From Salinisphaera dokdonensis (GTDB lineage: Bacteria; Pseudomonadota; Gammaproteobacteria; Nevskiales; Salinisphaeraceae): a stretch of 64,000 nt of DNA. The position numbers and the translations under genes are program-made. Shown piece by piece: positions 17,401 through 24,913 of this stretch. A model generated the notes under the pieces. That model had not been told where the DNA came from. It saw nothing but the letters and a program-made list of their open reading frames with translations, and did no database searches. Each line of letters begins with the position of its first letter. Positions within the stretch are counted from its first letter, which is position 1. Location: assembly GCF_040361215.1 (NCBI RefSeq), contig NZ_APND01000003.1, positions 248,001 through 312,000 on the forward strand, given 5' to 3'.

Positions 17401-17901
17401 CGTGTCGGCGAGTTCATCGCGCGCGGCATCCGGGCGCTGGGCGAGCCGGGTCAGCTGATCGCGCAGATCGGCCAGGTTGGCCTGACTGTCGGCTAGTCGT
17501 GAGCTGGTGGCGTCCACGCGTGCCGACAAAGTGCCCCCGGAGGTGTCCGTCAGCGACTCCTGTGAAGGCGGCCTTTCGATCTGCTGCAGCTCTGCCTTGA
17601 GCTCGCGTATCCGCGTCGGGGCATCGGCCGCCCTTTCGCGCAGTTCCCTGGTGCGCTCACGCGCGTTACGCGCCGCCTCGAGCGAAGCGATCGATTGCTG
17701 GTAAGTATTGCGGACGCGGTCACGAACCGCGGACTCGACATCGTCACGGGCGCCAAGCGCCTCCACCCGTCCCCGCAGATCGCCGATCTGATCGTCGATC
17801 TCGCCATCGGCAAACTGGGCTTGCGCGGTTGCGGCGATCACAAGCATCAGCCCGGCGACTATCCAGGCCCTGCTTGAACGTATGAAACCCGCTACCGCCA
17901 T
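14458..17901 (-). CDS. mscK: MscK/KefA-type mechanosensitive channel, large multidomain
   Basis: The 1147-residue protein has a signal peptide (ending near ATAQA), a long periplasmic coiled-coil region (roughly 30-480, rich in Glu, Gln, Arg and Ala), a series of membrane helices (about 490-900), and a C-terminal MscS pore and beta domain. The pore helix region reads GVGLGFGLQEIFANFVSGIVILFERPVRVGD, a hallmark of MscS channels. Such channels release solutes on hypo-osmotic shock; MscK is also gated by K+ in E. coli. The gene is monocistronic and convergent with opgD, another osmotic-stress gene. MscM (YjeP) is a close alternative name. Confidence 0.88.
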   Translation of the reverse strand: MAVAGFIRSSRAWIVAGLMLVIAATAQAQFADGEIDDQIGDLRGRVEALGARDDVESAVRDRVRNTYQQSIASLEAARNARERTRELRERAADAPTRIRELKAELQQIERPPSQESLTDTSGGTLSARVDATSSRLADSQANLADLRDQLTRLAQRPDAARDELADTRAALQMLDTGADAGDGQSSLLAEAQRVQKAARREALTAQIETLQQELSSQDPRQRELEARRALAEAQLAHDTELLAALQLALGDRQNETAIELRTASQAKLSELRTAVEPIASTAQKNVELANQLTETTEESETLATRQVRQRKRVEDIQRRLNLVQRQLEIGGSSVALGDVLRAQRRELAKPSIFEARGEPGGSDPEIASAELMRFQLQQQRVELEDISRRVAEITEGEPALQAGQIDSLRALLEQRRDILDLLIDAEGRFIEIGRDLRGLSQRYEETVDSFNRLLDERLFWLPSFSLMQLDWFPRTIQDLPWAFDPQAWRRAFSEIAVGAQARPIVASVVLVFIAGLLGVRRPLRHRLRMLAEPVGNVRRDTAWLTVRAALITVLLFIPIVAVLLLAGYVVRAPDESGAFTQAVSSVFVQLAILALFLEPFAQVCRKFGLAHSHFLWSDEARHGLHRMLRWLLAMLIVPTILVTFTEAFDDDAKRETIGRGAFMLGSLIIAYFSWRLLHPVRGELAGVINAEEESHWRLGYLWLPIAVGVPLLLFGLAGWGYYYTALQLQSRFFYSAGLLGGCFVLYALIVRWLTVAERRLALTRALQKREEAREARATRDAAAAAGESTPENLDTLEIDLLQISEQTRGLIKVVIALITVAVLWVIWSDTLPALQLLDNVTLWQYATEVDGKSQLTRVTLGALLLALALGVVTALAGRNLPGFLEITVLRRFSMDAGSRYAMATLFQYAIVIIGLLGAVALIGFRWSSIQWLVAAVGVGLGFGLQEIFANFVSGIVILFERPVRVGDTVTVGTLTGTVSRIRIRATTVTDWDNKEVVIPNKTFITETVINWTLTDDITRLIIRVHLALDTDTELAEKLIMDVIRDEPVALENPAPTVFFVGYDDSALIYEARIFYHDLYNLLPLQHAIYKRMHAAFMANDVVVSFPQQDLHLRSIDDSFGDVLGAKRESGQGGGGDTGGSPETTPTR

Positions 17902-17976
17902 TCGGCCCCCACACTGGATAACGCCGCGACTATTCGCCGCGCGATTCTACCCGCTCGTGCAGGGTGACGGCGAACG

Positions 17977-18330
17977 TCAGTCGCCGTCGCTCGAGTCGCC
18001 GCGCTTGTCGATCGAGCGGCGCGCACGGGCATCGTCGATGATCTCGAACACATCCGTGCCGAATTCGCCGATCTCGCGGTTCACGCCGCGCACTACGTCG
18101 TAGATGCTCGCGTCGTGCTCCGATGGCGCTGTGTCAGACGGGTCCGGGTCGGCAGCGGCGTTGCCATCTGTACTACGGTTCGTCTCGGAGCCACGCAGCT
18201 TGCGCGCCTGGACGCCCACATAGCCACTGATCAGGCGATGAACGTTCTCGACACGCGAAGCAGCCGAGTCGAGAGTCGACTCGGCCGAGTCCTTGAGTGT
18301 TTCAAGCAGCTTCAGCATAGACAGGCGCAT
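17977..18330 (-). CDS. Small hypothetical protein, second gene of a two-gene unit
   Basis: The protein is 117 residues from ATG 18330, or 113 from ATG 18318. I recognise no family. A helical N-terminus (LETLKDSAESTLDSAASRVENVHRLISGYVGVQARKL, cut here by a predicted loop) is followed by a Ser/Asp/Pro-rich middle and a charged end, YDVVRGVNREIGEFG then FEIIDDARARRSIDKRGD. No signal peptide or membrane helix is evident. Its start overlaps the end of the 57-residue gene, so the two are probably coupled. The pair faces a FabR-like repressor across a promoter with two palindromic sites. Function unknown. Confidence 0.6.
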   Translation of the reverse strand: MRLSMLKLLETLKDSAESTLDSAASRVENVHRLISGYVGVQARKLRGSETNRSTDGNAAADPDPSDTAPSEHDASIYDVVRGVNREIGEFGTDVFEIIDDARARRSIDKRGDSSDGD

Positions 18331-18475
18331 CCGTGGATGTCTCAGACGTCAGCGTATTGCCTTTGCGACGATGCGGCAACGACATGCGCAGGATGCGCTT
18401 GACCACGCCACCGAACTGCTTGGCAAGCGCGCCGACAAAAGAACTACCGAGAAATTTCTTCACGACAGGCTTCAT
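18302..18475 (-). CDS. Small basic hypothetical protein (57 aa), first gene of the unit
   Basis: From ATG 18475 the protein has 57 residues: a basic, amphipathic first half (MKPVVKKFLGSSFVGALAK then QFGGVVKRILRMS) and a polar Thr/Ser tail. A good GAGGA lies about 8 bases before the start, which is why I chose this ATG over an upstream in-frame ATG at 18532 that would run through the operator. The small size, net positive charge and glycine spacing could fit membrane binding, but I recognise no family. Promoter and operators directly upstream point to regulated expression. Confidence 0.55.
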   Translation of the reverse strand: MKPVVKKFLGSSFVGALAKQFGGVVKRILRMSLPHRRKGNTLTSETSTDAPVYAEAA

Positions 18476-18490
18476 CGCCGCTTCCTCATG

Positions 18491-18512
18491 AAAGTGAACA
18501 CGTGTACACTTT
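18491..18512. promoter_or_regulatory. Palindromic operator 1, FabR/DesT-like
   Basis: A 22-base palindrome with a single mismatched pair: AAAGTG-A-ACACGTGT-A-CACTTT. The core on the reverse strand, AGTGTACACGTGTTCACT, resembles the FabR/DesT operator type (AGCGTACA..TGTTCGCT). It overlaps the -10 of the small-gene promoter and ends 15 bases before the 57-residue gene's start. Confidence 0.6.
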
Positions 18513-18537
18513 AGAGGTGCCGAAATACCCAAGTCAA
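18508..18537 (-). promoter_or_regulatory. Promoter of the small-gene pair
   Basis: Reverse-strand TTGACT (18532-18537) and TAAAGT (18508-18513) are separated by 18 bases. The -35 lies in operator 2 and the -10 overlaps operator 1, the arrangement expected for repression by promoter occlusion. Confidence 0.5.
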
Positions 18538-18550
18538 CACTTGTTCACAA
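18531..18550. promoter_or_regulatory. Palindromic operator 2, FabR/DesT-like
   Basis: GTCAACA-CT-TGTTCAC is an imperfect palindrome sharing the GTNAACA-N2-TGTNNAC pattern with operator 1. The two centres are 39 bases apart. It covers the -35 of the small-gene promoter. Confidence 0.45.
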
Positions 18551-18659
18551 GGAAATTCGGCAACGCGCCTGCGGCCCGTCACGCAAAGATTGATCAATCC
18601 ACGTATTTTCATCCGGCGTACAAGCGGCTAAGGTCGCTTTCCATGTCAGCACCCCTTAT

Positions 18660-19355
18660 ATGTCCGCACACTCCCCGCCCGTGAACAGCAGCGAAGACAA
18701 GGCGTCATCGCGCCGCCGCCGGGGTGCACCACGCCGCGGAGAAGCCCGCGAGGCCCTGATGCAGGCGGCGCTGGAACTGGTCGCGAGCGAGGCGAACTTC
18801 TCCGCGATATCGCTGCGACGCATCGCGCGCCAGGCCGGGGTGGTGCCGACCGCGTTCTATCGCCATTTCGAGGATCTGGACGCGCTGGGTCTGACTCTGA
18901 TCGAGGATACCTTTCGCTCGCTGCGCCAGATCTTGAGCGATGCCTCGCTATCCGCGCTGCCGCTCAAGGGCCTGGTGCGCTACTCGGTGGAACTGTTCGC
19001 CCATTACGTGCGCGATAACCGACTGCTGTTCCAGTTCGTCGTCAAGGAGCGCTTCTCCGGCACGGTGGCCATGCGCGAGGCGATCCATAACGAGATCCTG
19101 CTCGTGACCAATGCGCTGGCGGCCGACCTCGCCCGTTTCGACGAGTTCTCGCATATCTCGCAGGACGACCTGCGCACCATCTCGGATCTGGTGGTCAACA
19201 CCGTGATTACGCTGTCCGAGCGTATTCTGGACGTGGACCCGGACAACGCCGAGGACGACGCCCTGATGCTGCGCGCCGAGAAGCAGCTGCGCCTGATCTT
19301 CATGGGTGTGGGGCGCTGGGAAAGCCGCCCCGCTGACACCGATACGACGGCATAG
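18660..19355 (+). CDS. TetR-family regulator of the FabR/DesT group
   Basis: This 231-residue TetR protein has an Arg/Lys-rich lead (SSRRRRGAPRRGEAREALM), a helix-turn-helix (FSAISLRRIARQAGVVPTAFYRHFEDLDALGL, broken here by the turn near GVV), and a C-terminal domain with LFQFVVKERFSGTVAMREAI and LRLIFMGVGRWESR. The HTH and the RERSGTS-like segment follow FabR, the E. coli repressor of fabA/fabB that senses unsaturated acyl chains, and Pseudomonas DesT. It faces two small genes rather than a fatty-acid desaturase, with FabR-like palindromes in their promoter. The start is uncertain, with no strong ribosome site. A GTG at 18681 is an alternative. Confidence 0.8.
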   Translation: MSAHSPPVNSSEDKASSRRRRGAPRRGEAREALMQAALELVASEANFSAISLRRIARQAGVVPTAFYRHFEDLDALGLTLIEDTFRSLRQILSDASLSALPLKGLVRYSVELFAHYVRDNRLLFQFVVKERFSGTVAMREAIHNEILLVTNALAADLARFDEFSHISQDDLRTISDLVVNTVITLSERILDVDPDNAEDDALMLRAEKQLRLIFMGVGRWESRPADTDTTA

Positions 19356-19472
19356 GTCAAGGCACAAGGCTCACCGGCGACGAATGCCGGCGCCACGCTC
19401 GAGCCAACCGCCGAAAACCGGTGCCCTCACGACGACGGCAGCGCGTGGCCGGCAGGCTACAGAAACTGCACG

Positions 19473-20066
19473 CTAATTCGTCGTGTTCAGCCGTGACTGC
19501 ACGCGGTCCATGATCTCGGGCACGAGCGAAAGGCCCCATTCACGGCCCAACGCCAGCGACTCGGTCAGCAGTTCCGGCGACACCCGCACGAGCTTCTGGC
19601 CGACGGGCGACTGGTAGAACTCGACCAGCTGGTTGAGTTCGAAGATGTTGAAATGCTTCTCGTAGACTGGATAGAGCACTGAATACAGTGCGTCGCCCGA
19701 TTCAATGCGTTCGCGGATGACCGATGTCGCTTCCTGGCGAATCACGCGCATGGTCTGCGGGTCGAGATCGGGTCGGAAAAGCGCGACGGCATTCGCCACG
19801 CGGTCGATGAACTGGCGCGAGAAGATCGCTTCCAGTTGCTCGGCGTCGGTGAGGCCGATCAGCTCACGGATCACGTCGTCCTTGCGGGCGGCGTTCGCGG
19901 TGGTCTGCTGAGTCGGGGCCGCGCCCTGCCCGGCGGCGGGCGGCGCGGTCTGGGCCTGACCGATCAGGGGCCAAGCGAGCATTGCCAATGCAAGCAGCGC
20001 GAGGCCAAGCCCCGCGCTGCGTAGAACCGGATAATCAGGCTGCTTCGGGCGAACCGACGTTTTCAT
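19473..20066 (-). CDS. DUF2059 domain-containing exported protein
   Basis: From ATG 20066 the protein has 197 residues. A hydrophobic segment (LGLALLALAMLAWPLIGQAQ) looks like a signal peptide. It is followed by an Ala/Gln/Pro-rich spacer and a DUF2059 domain with YEKHFNIFELNQLVEFYQSPVGQKLV, the family's signature (aromatic residues with SPxGxK). The role of the domain is unknown. The start overlaps the end of cysI by 32 bases, and AAGGA lies about 10 bases upstream. An earlier ATG at 20141 is less likely. It may be read through from cysI. Confidence 0.75.
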   Translation of the reverse strand: MKTSVRPKQPDYPVLRSAGLGLALLALAMLAWPLIGQAQTAPPAAGQGAAPTQQTTANAARKDDVIRELIGLTDAEQLEAIFSRQFIDRVANAVALFRPDLDPQTMRVIRQEATSVIRERIESGDALYSVLYPVYEKHFNIFELNQLVEFYQSPVGQKLVRVSPELLTESLALGREWGLSLVPEIMDRVQSRLNTTN

Positions 20067-21786
20067 GGAAGAATCGTCCTTCGGTGGTTTCGGCAATGAT
20101 ACCGGCCCGAATGACGAAATCACCGAACGGTTCGCCTTCATTACGCTCGGCGCCGTACTGCTCGATGATCGGGGTCAGCTCGGCCAGGATTTCCTCCTCG
20201 CCGATGTTCTCGCGATAGAGTTTGTTCAGGCGCTCGCCGTTGTAGCCTGCGCCGAGATACAGGTTGTACTTGCCCGGCGCCTTGCCGACAAAACCGATCT
20301 CGCCCAGGAACGGCCGCGCGCAGCCATTCGGGCAACCCGTCATGCGGATGACGATCGGCTGATCCTTGATGCCGGCATCGGTGACGATCTTCTCGATCTT
20401 GGTCACCAGCTCTGGCAAGTAGCGCTCGGACTCGGCCATTGCCAGACCGCAGGTCGGGAAGGCCACGCAGGCCATGGCGGAATGGCGCAGCGTCGAGTGC
20501 TTGTCGCCGTCGTCGAGGCCGTAGTGTTCGACCAGTTCCTCAACCTTGGCCTTGTCCTCGGGTTTGACGTTGGCAACGATCACGTTGTGGTTGCCGGTCA
20601 GCCGGAATTCGCCGGTATGGATCTTGGCGAGCTCGCGCAGGCCGGTCATCAGCTTGAGGCCGGCCGGGCCGTGGTACTGGCCGTAGTGGGCGTTGCCGTT
20701 ATCGTCGAAATCGGCAATACGGCCGTTCTCGATGAACAGGGTCAGGTGCCAGTTGCCATTGTCGCCCTCGACCCAGCCTAGCGGATCGCCGTTGCGTTCG
20801 AAATTATATTCGCGCGCGGGCTTGAGCTTGATGCCCGCCCGTTCCTCGAGCTGTTCGTGAATCCAGCCCAGGCCGTGGTCGTCGATCGTGTACTTGAAGC
20901 GCGCATGCTTGCGGTTCGAGCGATCACCGTGGTCACGCTGGATCTTGACCAGTTCCTCGACCGCCTCGAGCGTGTTTTCGGGCGTGGCGAAGCCGATCAC
21001 GGAAGCAAGGCGCGGATAGGTCGCCTCGTCGCCATGGGTCGAACCCATCCCGCCACCGATGGCGATATTGAAGCCGACCAGCTTGTCGTCTTCGACAATG
21101 GCGATGAGGCCGATATCGTTGGCGAACATGTCGACATCGTTTTCCGGCGGAATCGCGATCGCGATCTTGAACTTGCGCGGCAGATAGGTCTTGCCGTAGA
21201 TCGGTTCGTGGTCCTCGCCCTGCGGCTTCTGCTGCAGAAAGATCTCTTCGTAGGCGCGGGATTTCCAGGCCAGATGCTCGGAGATCTTGATCGACCAATC
21301 GTGCACCTCGCGATGCAGGGCCGACAGGTCCGGGTTGGCTGTCGCCATCACGTTGCGGTTGACGTCACCACAGGCGCCACGCGCATCGACGCCGACCTGA
21401 TAGGCGTCCTGCAACAATGGGCGCAGGTGCTTCTTGAGCACGCCGTGGTACTGGAAGGTCTGGCGCGTGGTCAGCCTCAGCGTGCCGTTTGCGTACCGAT
21501 GCGCCAGCTCGTCGATCTTGAGCCACTGCTCACCGGTTACCACGCCGGCCGGTAGCCGCAGGCGCAGCATGAACTGAAAATGCGGCTCCAACTTGGAGTG
21601 CTTGCGCTCGGAGCGCAGATCGCGATCGTCCTGCTGGTAAAAGCCGTAGAACTTGGTCAGCTGGGTGTCGTCCTCGGCGATCGAACCCGTCAGTTCATCG
21701 GCCAGCCCGTCGGCAATGGTGCCGCGCAGGTAGTTGCTGGCGATCTTGATGTGTTCGACCGGGGAAAGTTCTTTGTCGTCGCTCAT
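20035..21786 (-). CDS. cysI: Sulfite reductase hemoprotein (beta) subunit
   Basis: The 583-residue siroheme/4Fe-4S protein performs the six-electron reduction of sulfite to sulfide. The Cys ligands are in CVAFPTCGLAMAESERY and TGCPNGCARP. Siroheme-binding segments are LRLTTRQTFQYHGV and GACGDVNRNVMATANP, with a second nitrite/sulfite ferredoxin-like half near FRLTGNHNVIVA. Length and motifs match CysI of the NADPH-dependent enzyme. It lies 70 bases downstream of cysJ on the same strand. A small GCGTT-AA-AACGC repeat sits in the gap. Confidence 0.95.
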   Translation of the reverse strand: MSDDKELSPVEHIKIASNYLRGTIADGLADELTGSIAEDDTQLTKFYGFYQQDDRDLRSERKHSKLEPHFQFMLRLRLPAGVVTGEQWLKIDELAHRYANGTLRLTTRQTFQYHGVLKKHLRPLLQDAYQVGVDARGACGDVNRNVMATANPDLSALHREVHDWSIKISEHLAWKSRAYEEIFLQQKPQGEDHEPIYGKTYLPRKFKIAIAIPPENDVDMFANDIGLIAIVEDDKLVGFNIAIGGGMGSTHGDEATYPRLASVIGFATPENTLEAVEELVKIQRDHGDRSNRKHARFKYTIDDHGLGWIHEQLEERAGIKLKPAREYNFERNGDPLGWVEGDNGNWHLTLFIENGRIADFDDNGNAHYGQYHGPAGLKLMTGLRELAKIHTGEFRLTGNHNVIVANVKPEDKAKVEELVEHYGLDDGDKHSTLRHSAMACVAFPTCGLAMAESERYLPELVTKIEKIVTDAGIKDQPIVIRMTGCPNGCARPFLGEIGFVGKAPGKYNLYLGAGYNGERLNKLYRENIGEEEILAELTPIIEQYGAERNEGEPFGDFVIRAGIIAETTEGRFFHENVGSPEAA

Positions 21787-21856
21787 GGCTCTGGCTCGAA
21801 ATCGTTGTTTCAGCGGCTCGCGCTGTCTATGGAGATGGCGTTAAAACGCGCTGCGA

Positions 21857-23698
21857 TCAATAGACGTCGCGCTGGTAGCGCTTTTCCTTCTGCAGGTTCT
21901 TGAGATAGCCGGCAGCGCCCTCGGCATCGAGGTTGGCGTGTTCGCCGATCAGCTCTAGCAGCGCTTCATGCACGTCGTGGGCCATGGCATTGGCATCGCC
22001 ACAGACATATACGGTCGCGCCGCGCTCGATCCAATCGAACAGCTCCTTGCCGGCGGCCCGGATCTTGTCCTGTACGTAGACCTTTTCTTCCTGGTCGCGC
22101 GAGAAGGCGACGTCCATGCGCGTGAGCAGCCCGTCCTTGCGCCAGCGCAGCCAGTCCGTCTGGTAATAGAAGTCGGTCAGAAAGTGCTGGGCGCCGAAGA
22201 ACAGCCAGTTATCACCGCTCGCTTCGCGCTCCTCGCGCTCCTCGAGAAAGGCACGGAACGGGGCCACGCCGGTGCCAGGGCCAACCATGATGATCGGCGC
22301 ATCGTCGTTCTCGGGCAGCTTGAAGTTCTTGTTGTGGTCGATATAGATCGGCAGCTGGGCGTCTTCGCTGCGATCGGACAGGTGGATCGAAGCCACGCCG
22401 TGGCGCGGACGTCCAGCGCTCTCGTAGCGCACGGCCGCAACGGTGAGATGAATCTCGTCGGGATTGGCGGCATGGCTGGAGGCGATCGAATACAGCCGCG
22501 GCGGCAGCTTGCGCAGCAGGCGCACGAAGTCCTGACCGGTGATGCCTTCGATCGGGTAATCCTCGACCACGTCGATGATGAAACGCCCGTGCATGTAGTC
22601 GGCCAGCGCTTCACGCTGATCTTCGGACAACAGCTTGTCGAGTGCCTCGTTCTGGGCCTGCACCGCATACTTTTCGATCAGCGGGCGCGTGAGCGTGGTG
22701 ATCTCGTACTGGTGGGCCAACGCGTGCTGGAGCGTCACCTCGCCGTCGATACCGGTCACTTTCTCTTCCGGCGATAGACCCAACGCGGCAATCAGCTCCT
22801 CGACCACGGCCGGATCGTTCTCCGGGATGATCCCCAGCGAATCGCCCGGCTCCCATACCAGCCCGGATTCCTCGGTATCCATCTCAATATGATGGACTTC
22901 CTTGTCAGAGCCGCGGCCGTTGAGTACGACGTTTTCGAGCACCTCGGCCTGGTAGGGGTTCTTGCGCGAATACGTTTCGGCGGCAGGCGCAGCGGCCCCG
23001 CCTGCAGTGGGCATGGCGGTGACGGTCGGATGCGGCTGATCGCCGCCCCCGAGCTCTTCCTTGTACTTGTCGACTACGGTTTCAATCCAGGCTTCGGCGG
23101 CCTCGTCGAAATCCACGTCGAGATCGACACGGTCGGTCAGGCGCTTGCCGCCGAGTTTTTCCAGCTGCGCGTCGAAATCCTTGCCGGTCTGGCAGAAGTG
23201 TTCGTAGCTGGTGTCACCGAAGGCGAGCACCGAGAACTTCAGGCCGTCGAGCTTGGGCGCTTTCTTGCCGAAGATGAAGGCGTGCAGCTCCTCGGCATTG
23301 TCCGGCGGATCGCCCTCGCCGTGCGTGGACACGCAGACAATGACGTTCTTTTCCTTTTTCAGGTCCTTCGGCTTGTAATCGAGCATGTCGTGCGTGCTGG
23401 CATTCAAGCCGGCCGCCTCGGCGCGCTCGCGCAGGCTCTCGGCGATATCTTCGGCGTTGCCAGTCTGCGAACCAAAAAGAATGGTCAGCGGCTCGCTGGC
23501 CTCGCTCTGCGTCGCAGGCGCGGCGGCCTGTGCCGGCGCGGCGACTTCACCGGATGCCGTCGAGGCATTGATGCCCGACAGATAACCGCTGATCCACGTC
23601 ACCTGCATCGGAGTGAGTGTTTCAATCAGCGCCGTGAGCTGCTGCGCCTGCTGCGCGTTCAGCGGGCTGGTATGTTCTTGAATTGGGGTCGCCTTCAT
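21857..23698 (-). CDS. cysJ: Sulfite reductase flavoprotein (alpha) subunit
   Basis: The 613-residue diflavin reductase passes NADPH electrons to CysI. It has an FMN/flavodoxin domain (LTILFGSQTGNAEDIAESL, STHGEGDPPDNAEELH, FGDTSYEHFC), an FAD-binding domain (PPRLYSIASSHA, RPRHGVASIHLS), and an NADPH domain (IMVGPGTGVAPFRAFLEER, LFFGAQH, YVCGDANAMAHDVHEAL), ending in YQRDVY. I chose ATG 23698 over a TTG six bases upstream. It is the first gene of cysJ-cysI, and a palindrome lies in its AT-rich promoter region. Confidence 0.95.
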   Translation of the reverse strand: MKATPIQEHTSPLNAQQAQQLTALIETLTPMQVTWISGYLSGINASTASGEVAAPAQAAAPATQSEASEPLTILFGSQTGNAEDIAESLRERAEAAGLNASTHDMLDYKPKDLKKEKNVIVCVSTHGEGDPPDNAEELHAFIFGKKAPKLDGLKFSVLAFGDTSYEHFCQTGKDFDAQLEKLGGKRLTDRVDLDVDFDEAAEAWIETVVDKYKEELGGGDQPHPTVTAMPTAGGAAAPAAETYSRKNPYQAEVLENVVLNGRGSDKEVHHIEMDTEESGLVWEPGDSLGIIPENDPAVVEELIAALGLSPEEKVTGIDGEVTLQHALAHQYEITTLTRPLIEKYAVQAQNEALDKLLSEDQREALADYMHGRFIIDVVEDYPIEGITGQDFVRLLRKLPPRLYSIASSHAANPDEIHLTVAAVRYESAGRPRHGVASIHLSDRSEDAQLPIYIDHNKNFKLPENDDAPIIMVGPGTGVAPFRAFLEEREEREASGDNWLFFGAQHFLTDFYYQTDWLRWRKDGLLTRMDVAFSRDQEEKVYVQDKIRAAGKELFDWIERGATVYVCGDANAMAHDVHEALLELIGEHANLDAEGAAGYLKNLQKEKRYQRDVY

Positions 23699-23810
23699 CA
23701 ACAATCCGCAAGTGGTGGGTTCGCCAGACCGTCGGCCTGCGACGGCGCAGAGTATCGGGCGATTACCTGCATGAAAACGTCTGTTTTTTTCTTTTCTTAT
23801 AACTTTTTAA

Positions 23811-23828
23811 CATATCTCAGCGGATATG
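23811..23828. promoter_or_regulatory. Palindrome in the cysJ upstream region
   Basis: CATATC-tcagcg-GATATG is a perfect 6+6 inverted repeat beside a T-rich/A-rich tract (23781-23810), about 110 bases before cysJ. A LysR-type activator site, as for CysB, would fit the location. This is inference from position only. Confidence 0.35.
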
Positions 23829-23909
23829 GAGGCGACGTAACTCGGTGCCCGGGCGGCGCATTATAACCTGCACGGGCGCTGCGGTCTCAGCCTCTGCTAC
23901 GCTTTACCC

Positions 23910-24515
23910 ATGCATCGTCTCGTCCTGCTTGTATTCGCAGCCGTTTTGAGCGGCTGCGCCACGGCGCCGCCGCGCGCCACGGCCAATGTCTGCGATATCT
24001 TCTACGAAAAGGACGGCTGGTTCGATGCCGCCGATGCGGCCTACGACCGCTGGGGCGCGCCCATCCACGTACAGATGGCCATCATCTATCAGGAATCGCG
24101 CTTTGTCGGTGACGCCCGACCGCCGCGCAAGCGCCTGCTCTGGTTCATTCCCTGGACCCACATCACCTCGGCCTACGGGTACACCCAGGCACTCGACGGC
24201 ACCTGGGACTGGTACAAGCGCGACAGCGGCAATGGCTGGGCGGATCGCGACGATTTCGATGATGCGACCGATTTCGTCGGGTGGTACATGGCCAAGAGCA
24301 CCGCGATGCTCGGCATTTCAAAATGGGATGCCTATAGCCAGTATCTTGCCTACCATGAAGGCCAGACGGGCTTTAAACGCGGGACCTACAAACGCAAGGC
24401 CTGGCTGCGCAATACCGCGGGCAAGGTGAACGCGCGCGCCGGTCGCTATGCGACTCAGCTGCAAGGGTGTCGTGTGGATCTCGAAAACCCGAGCCCGTGG
24501 TGGTGGCCATTCTAG
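23910..24515 (+). CDS. Lipoprotein with SLT-type transglycosylase domain
   Basis: The 201-residue protein starts with a lipoprotein signal (LVFAAVLSGCATA, lipid-bearing C16). IIYQESRFVGDAR near residue 62 supplies the Glu expected in soluble lytic transglycosylase folds, followed by SAYGYTQALDGTWDWYKRDSG and YLAYHEGQTGFKRGTYKRKAW. This points to a small outer-membrane-anchored murein hydrolase or murein-binding protein. Catalytic activity is not proven. It diverges from cysJ and precedes the YqcC gene by 48 bases. Confidence 0.8.
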   Translation: MHRLVLLVFAAVLSGCATAPPRATANVCDIFYEKDGWFDAADAAYDRWGAPIHVQMAIIYQESRFVGDARPPRKRLLWFIPWTHITSAYGYTQALDGTWDWYKRDSGNGWADRDDFDDATDFVGWYMAKSTAMLGISKWDAYSQYLAYHEGQTGFKRGTYKRKAWLRNTAGKVNARAGRYATQLQGCRVDLENPSPWWWPF

Positions 24516-24563
24516 CCGTTGCCGGCCCCACCCCTGACTTTCGACCAACATAGACCATCGATC

Positions 24564-24905
24564 ATGCCGCCAACGATTCCTCAGGTCCACGCCCTAGCCG
24601 ATCAGATGCTTGCGATCGAACGGGCAATGCGCGACGCCGAGTTCTGGCACGACGAGGTGCCCTCGCCGGCCGCAATGGCCAGCCGCACGCCGTTCTGCGC
24701 GGACACGCTGAAATTCAGCGAATGGCTGCAGTTCGTGTTTATCCCGAAGATGCGTGCACTGATCGAGGACAACGCCGCCCTGCCCGGCGCCAGCGCAATC
24801 GCGCCGCTGGCCGAGGAAGCACTGGAGGAGCGTGCCGGCAAGCAGGCATTGGTCGACGAACTGCGTCGTTTCGACCGTCTGATCACCGGCAACGAATCAG
24901 CCTGA
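24564..24905 (+). CDS. yqcC: YqcC family protein (DUF446)
   Basis: From ATG 24564 the 113-residue protein aligns by eye with E. coli YqcC. Shared segments include the tryptophan of AEFWHDEVPSP, TPFCADTLKFSEWLQFVFIPKM and the ALPGASAIAPLAEEAL block. The function is unknown; the family is a small helical bundle. An upstream TTG at 24519 is a weaker start. It is convergent with ctaB, whose stop lies 8 bases away. Confidence 0.85.
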   Translation: MPPTIPQVHALADQMLAIERAMRDAEFWHDEVPSPAAMASRTPFCADTLKFSEWLQFVFIPKMRALIEDNAALPGASAIAPLAEEALEERAGKQALVDELRRFDRLITGNESA

Positions 24906-24913
24906 GGCGGGCT

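Noticed and set aside
16660..17496. Long forward open frames inside mscK and similar antisense frames elsewhere (for example in ctaD and recG)
   Set aside because: They show no motifs, lie fully inside strong genes and reflect GC-rich codon usage.
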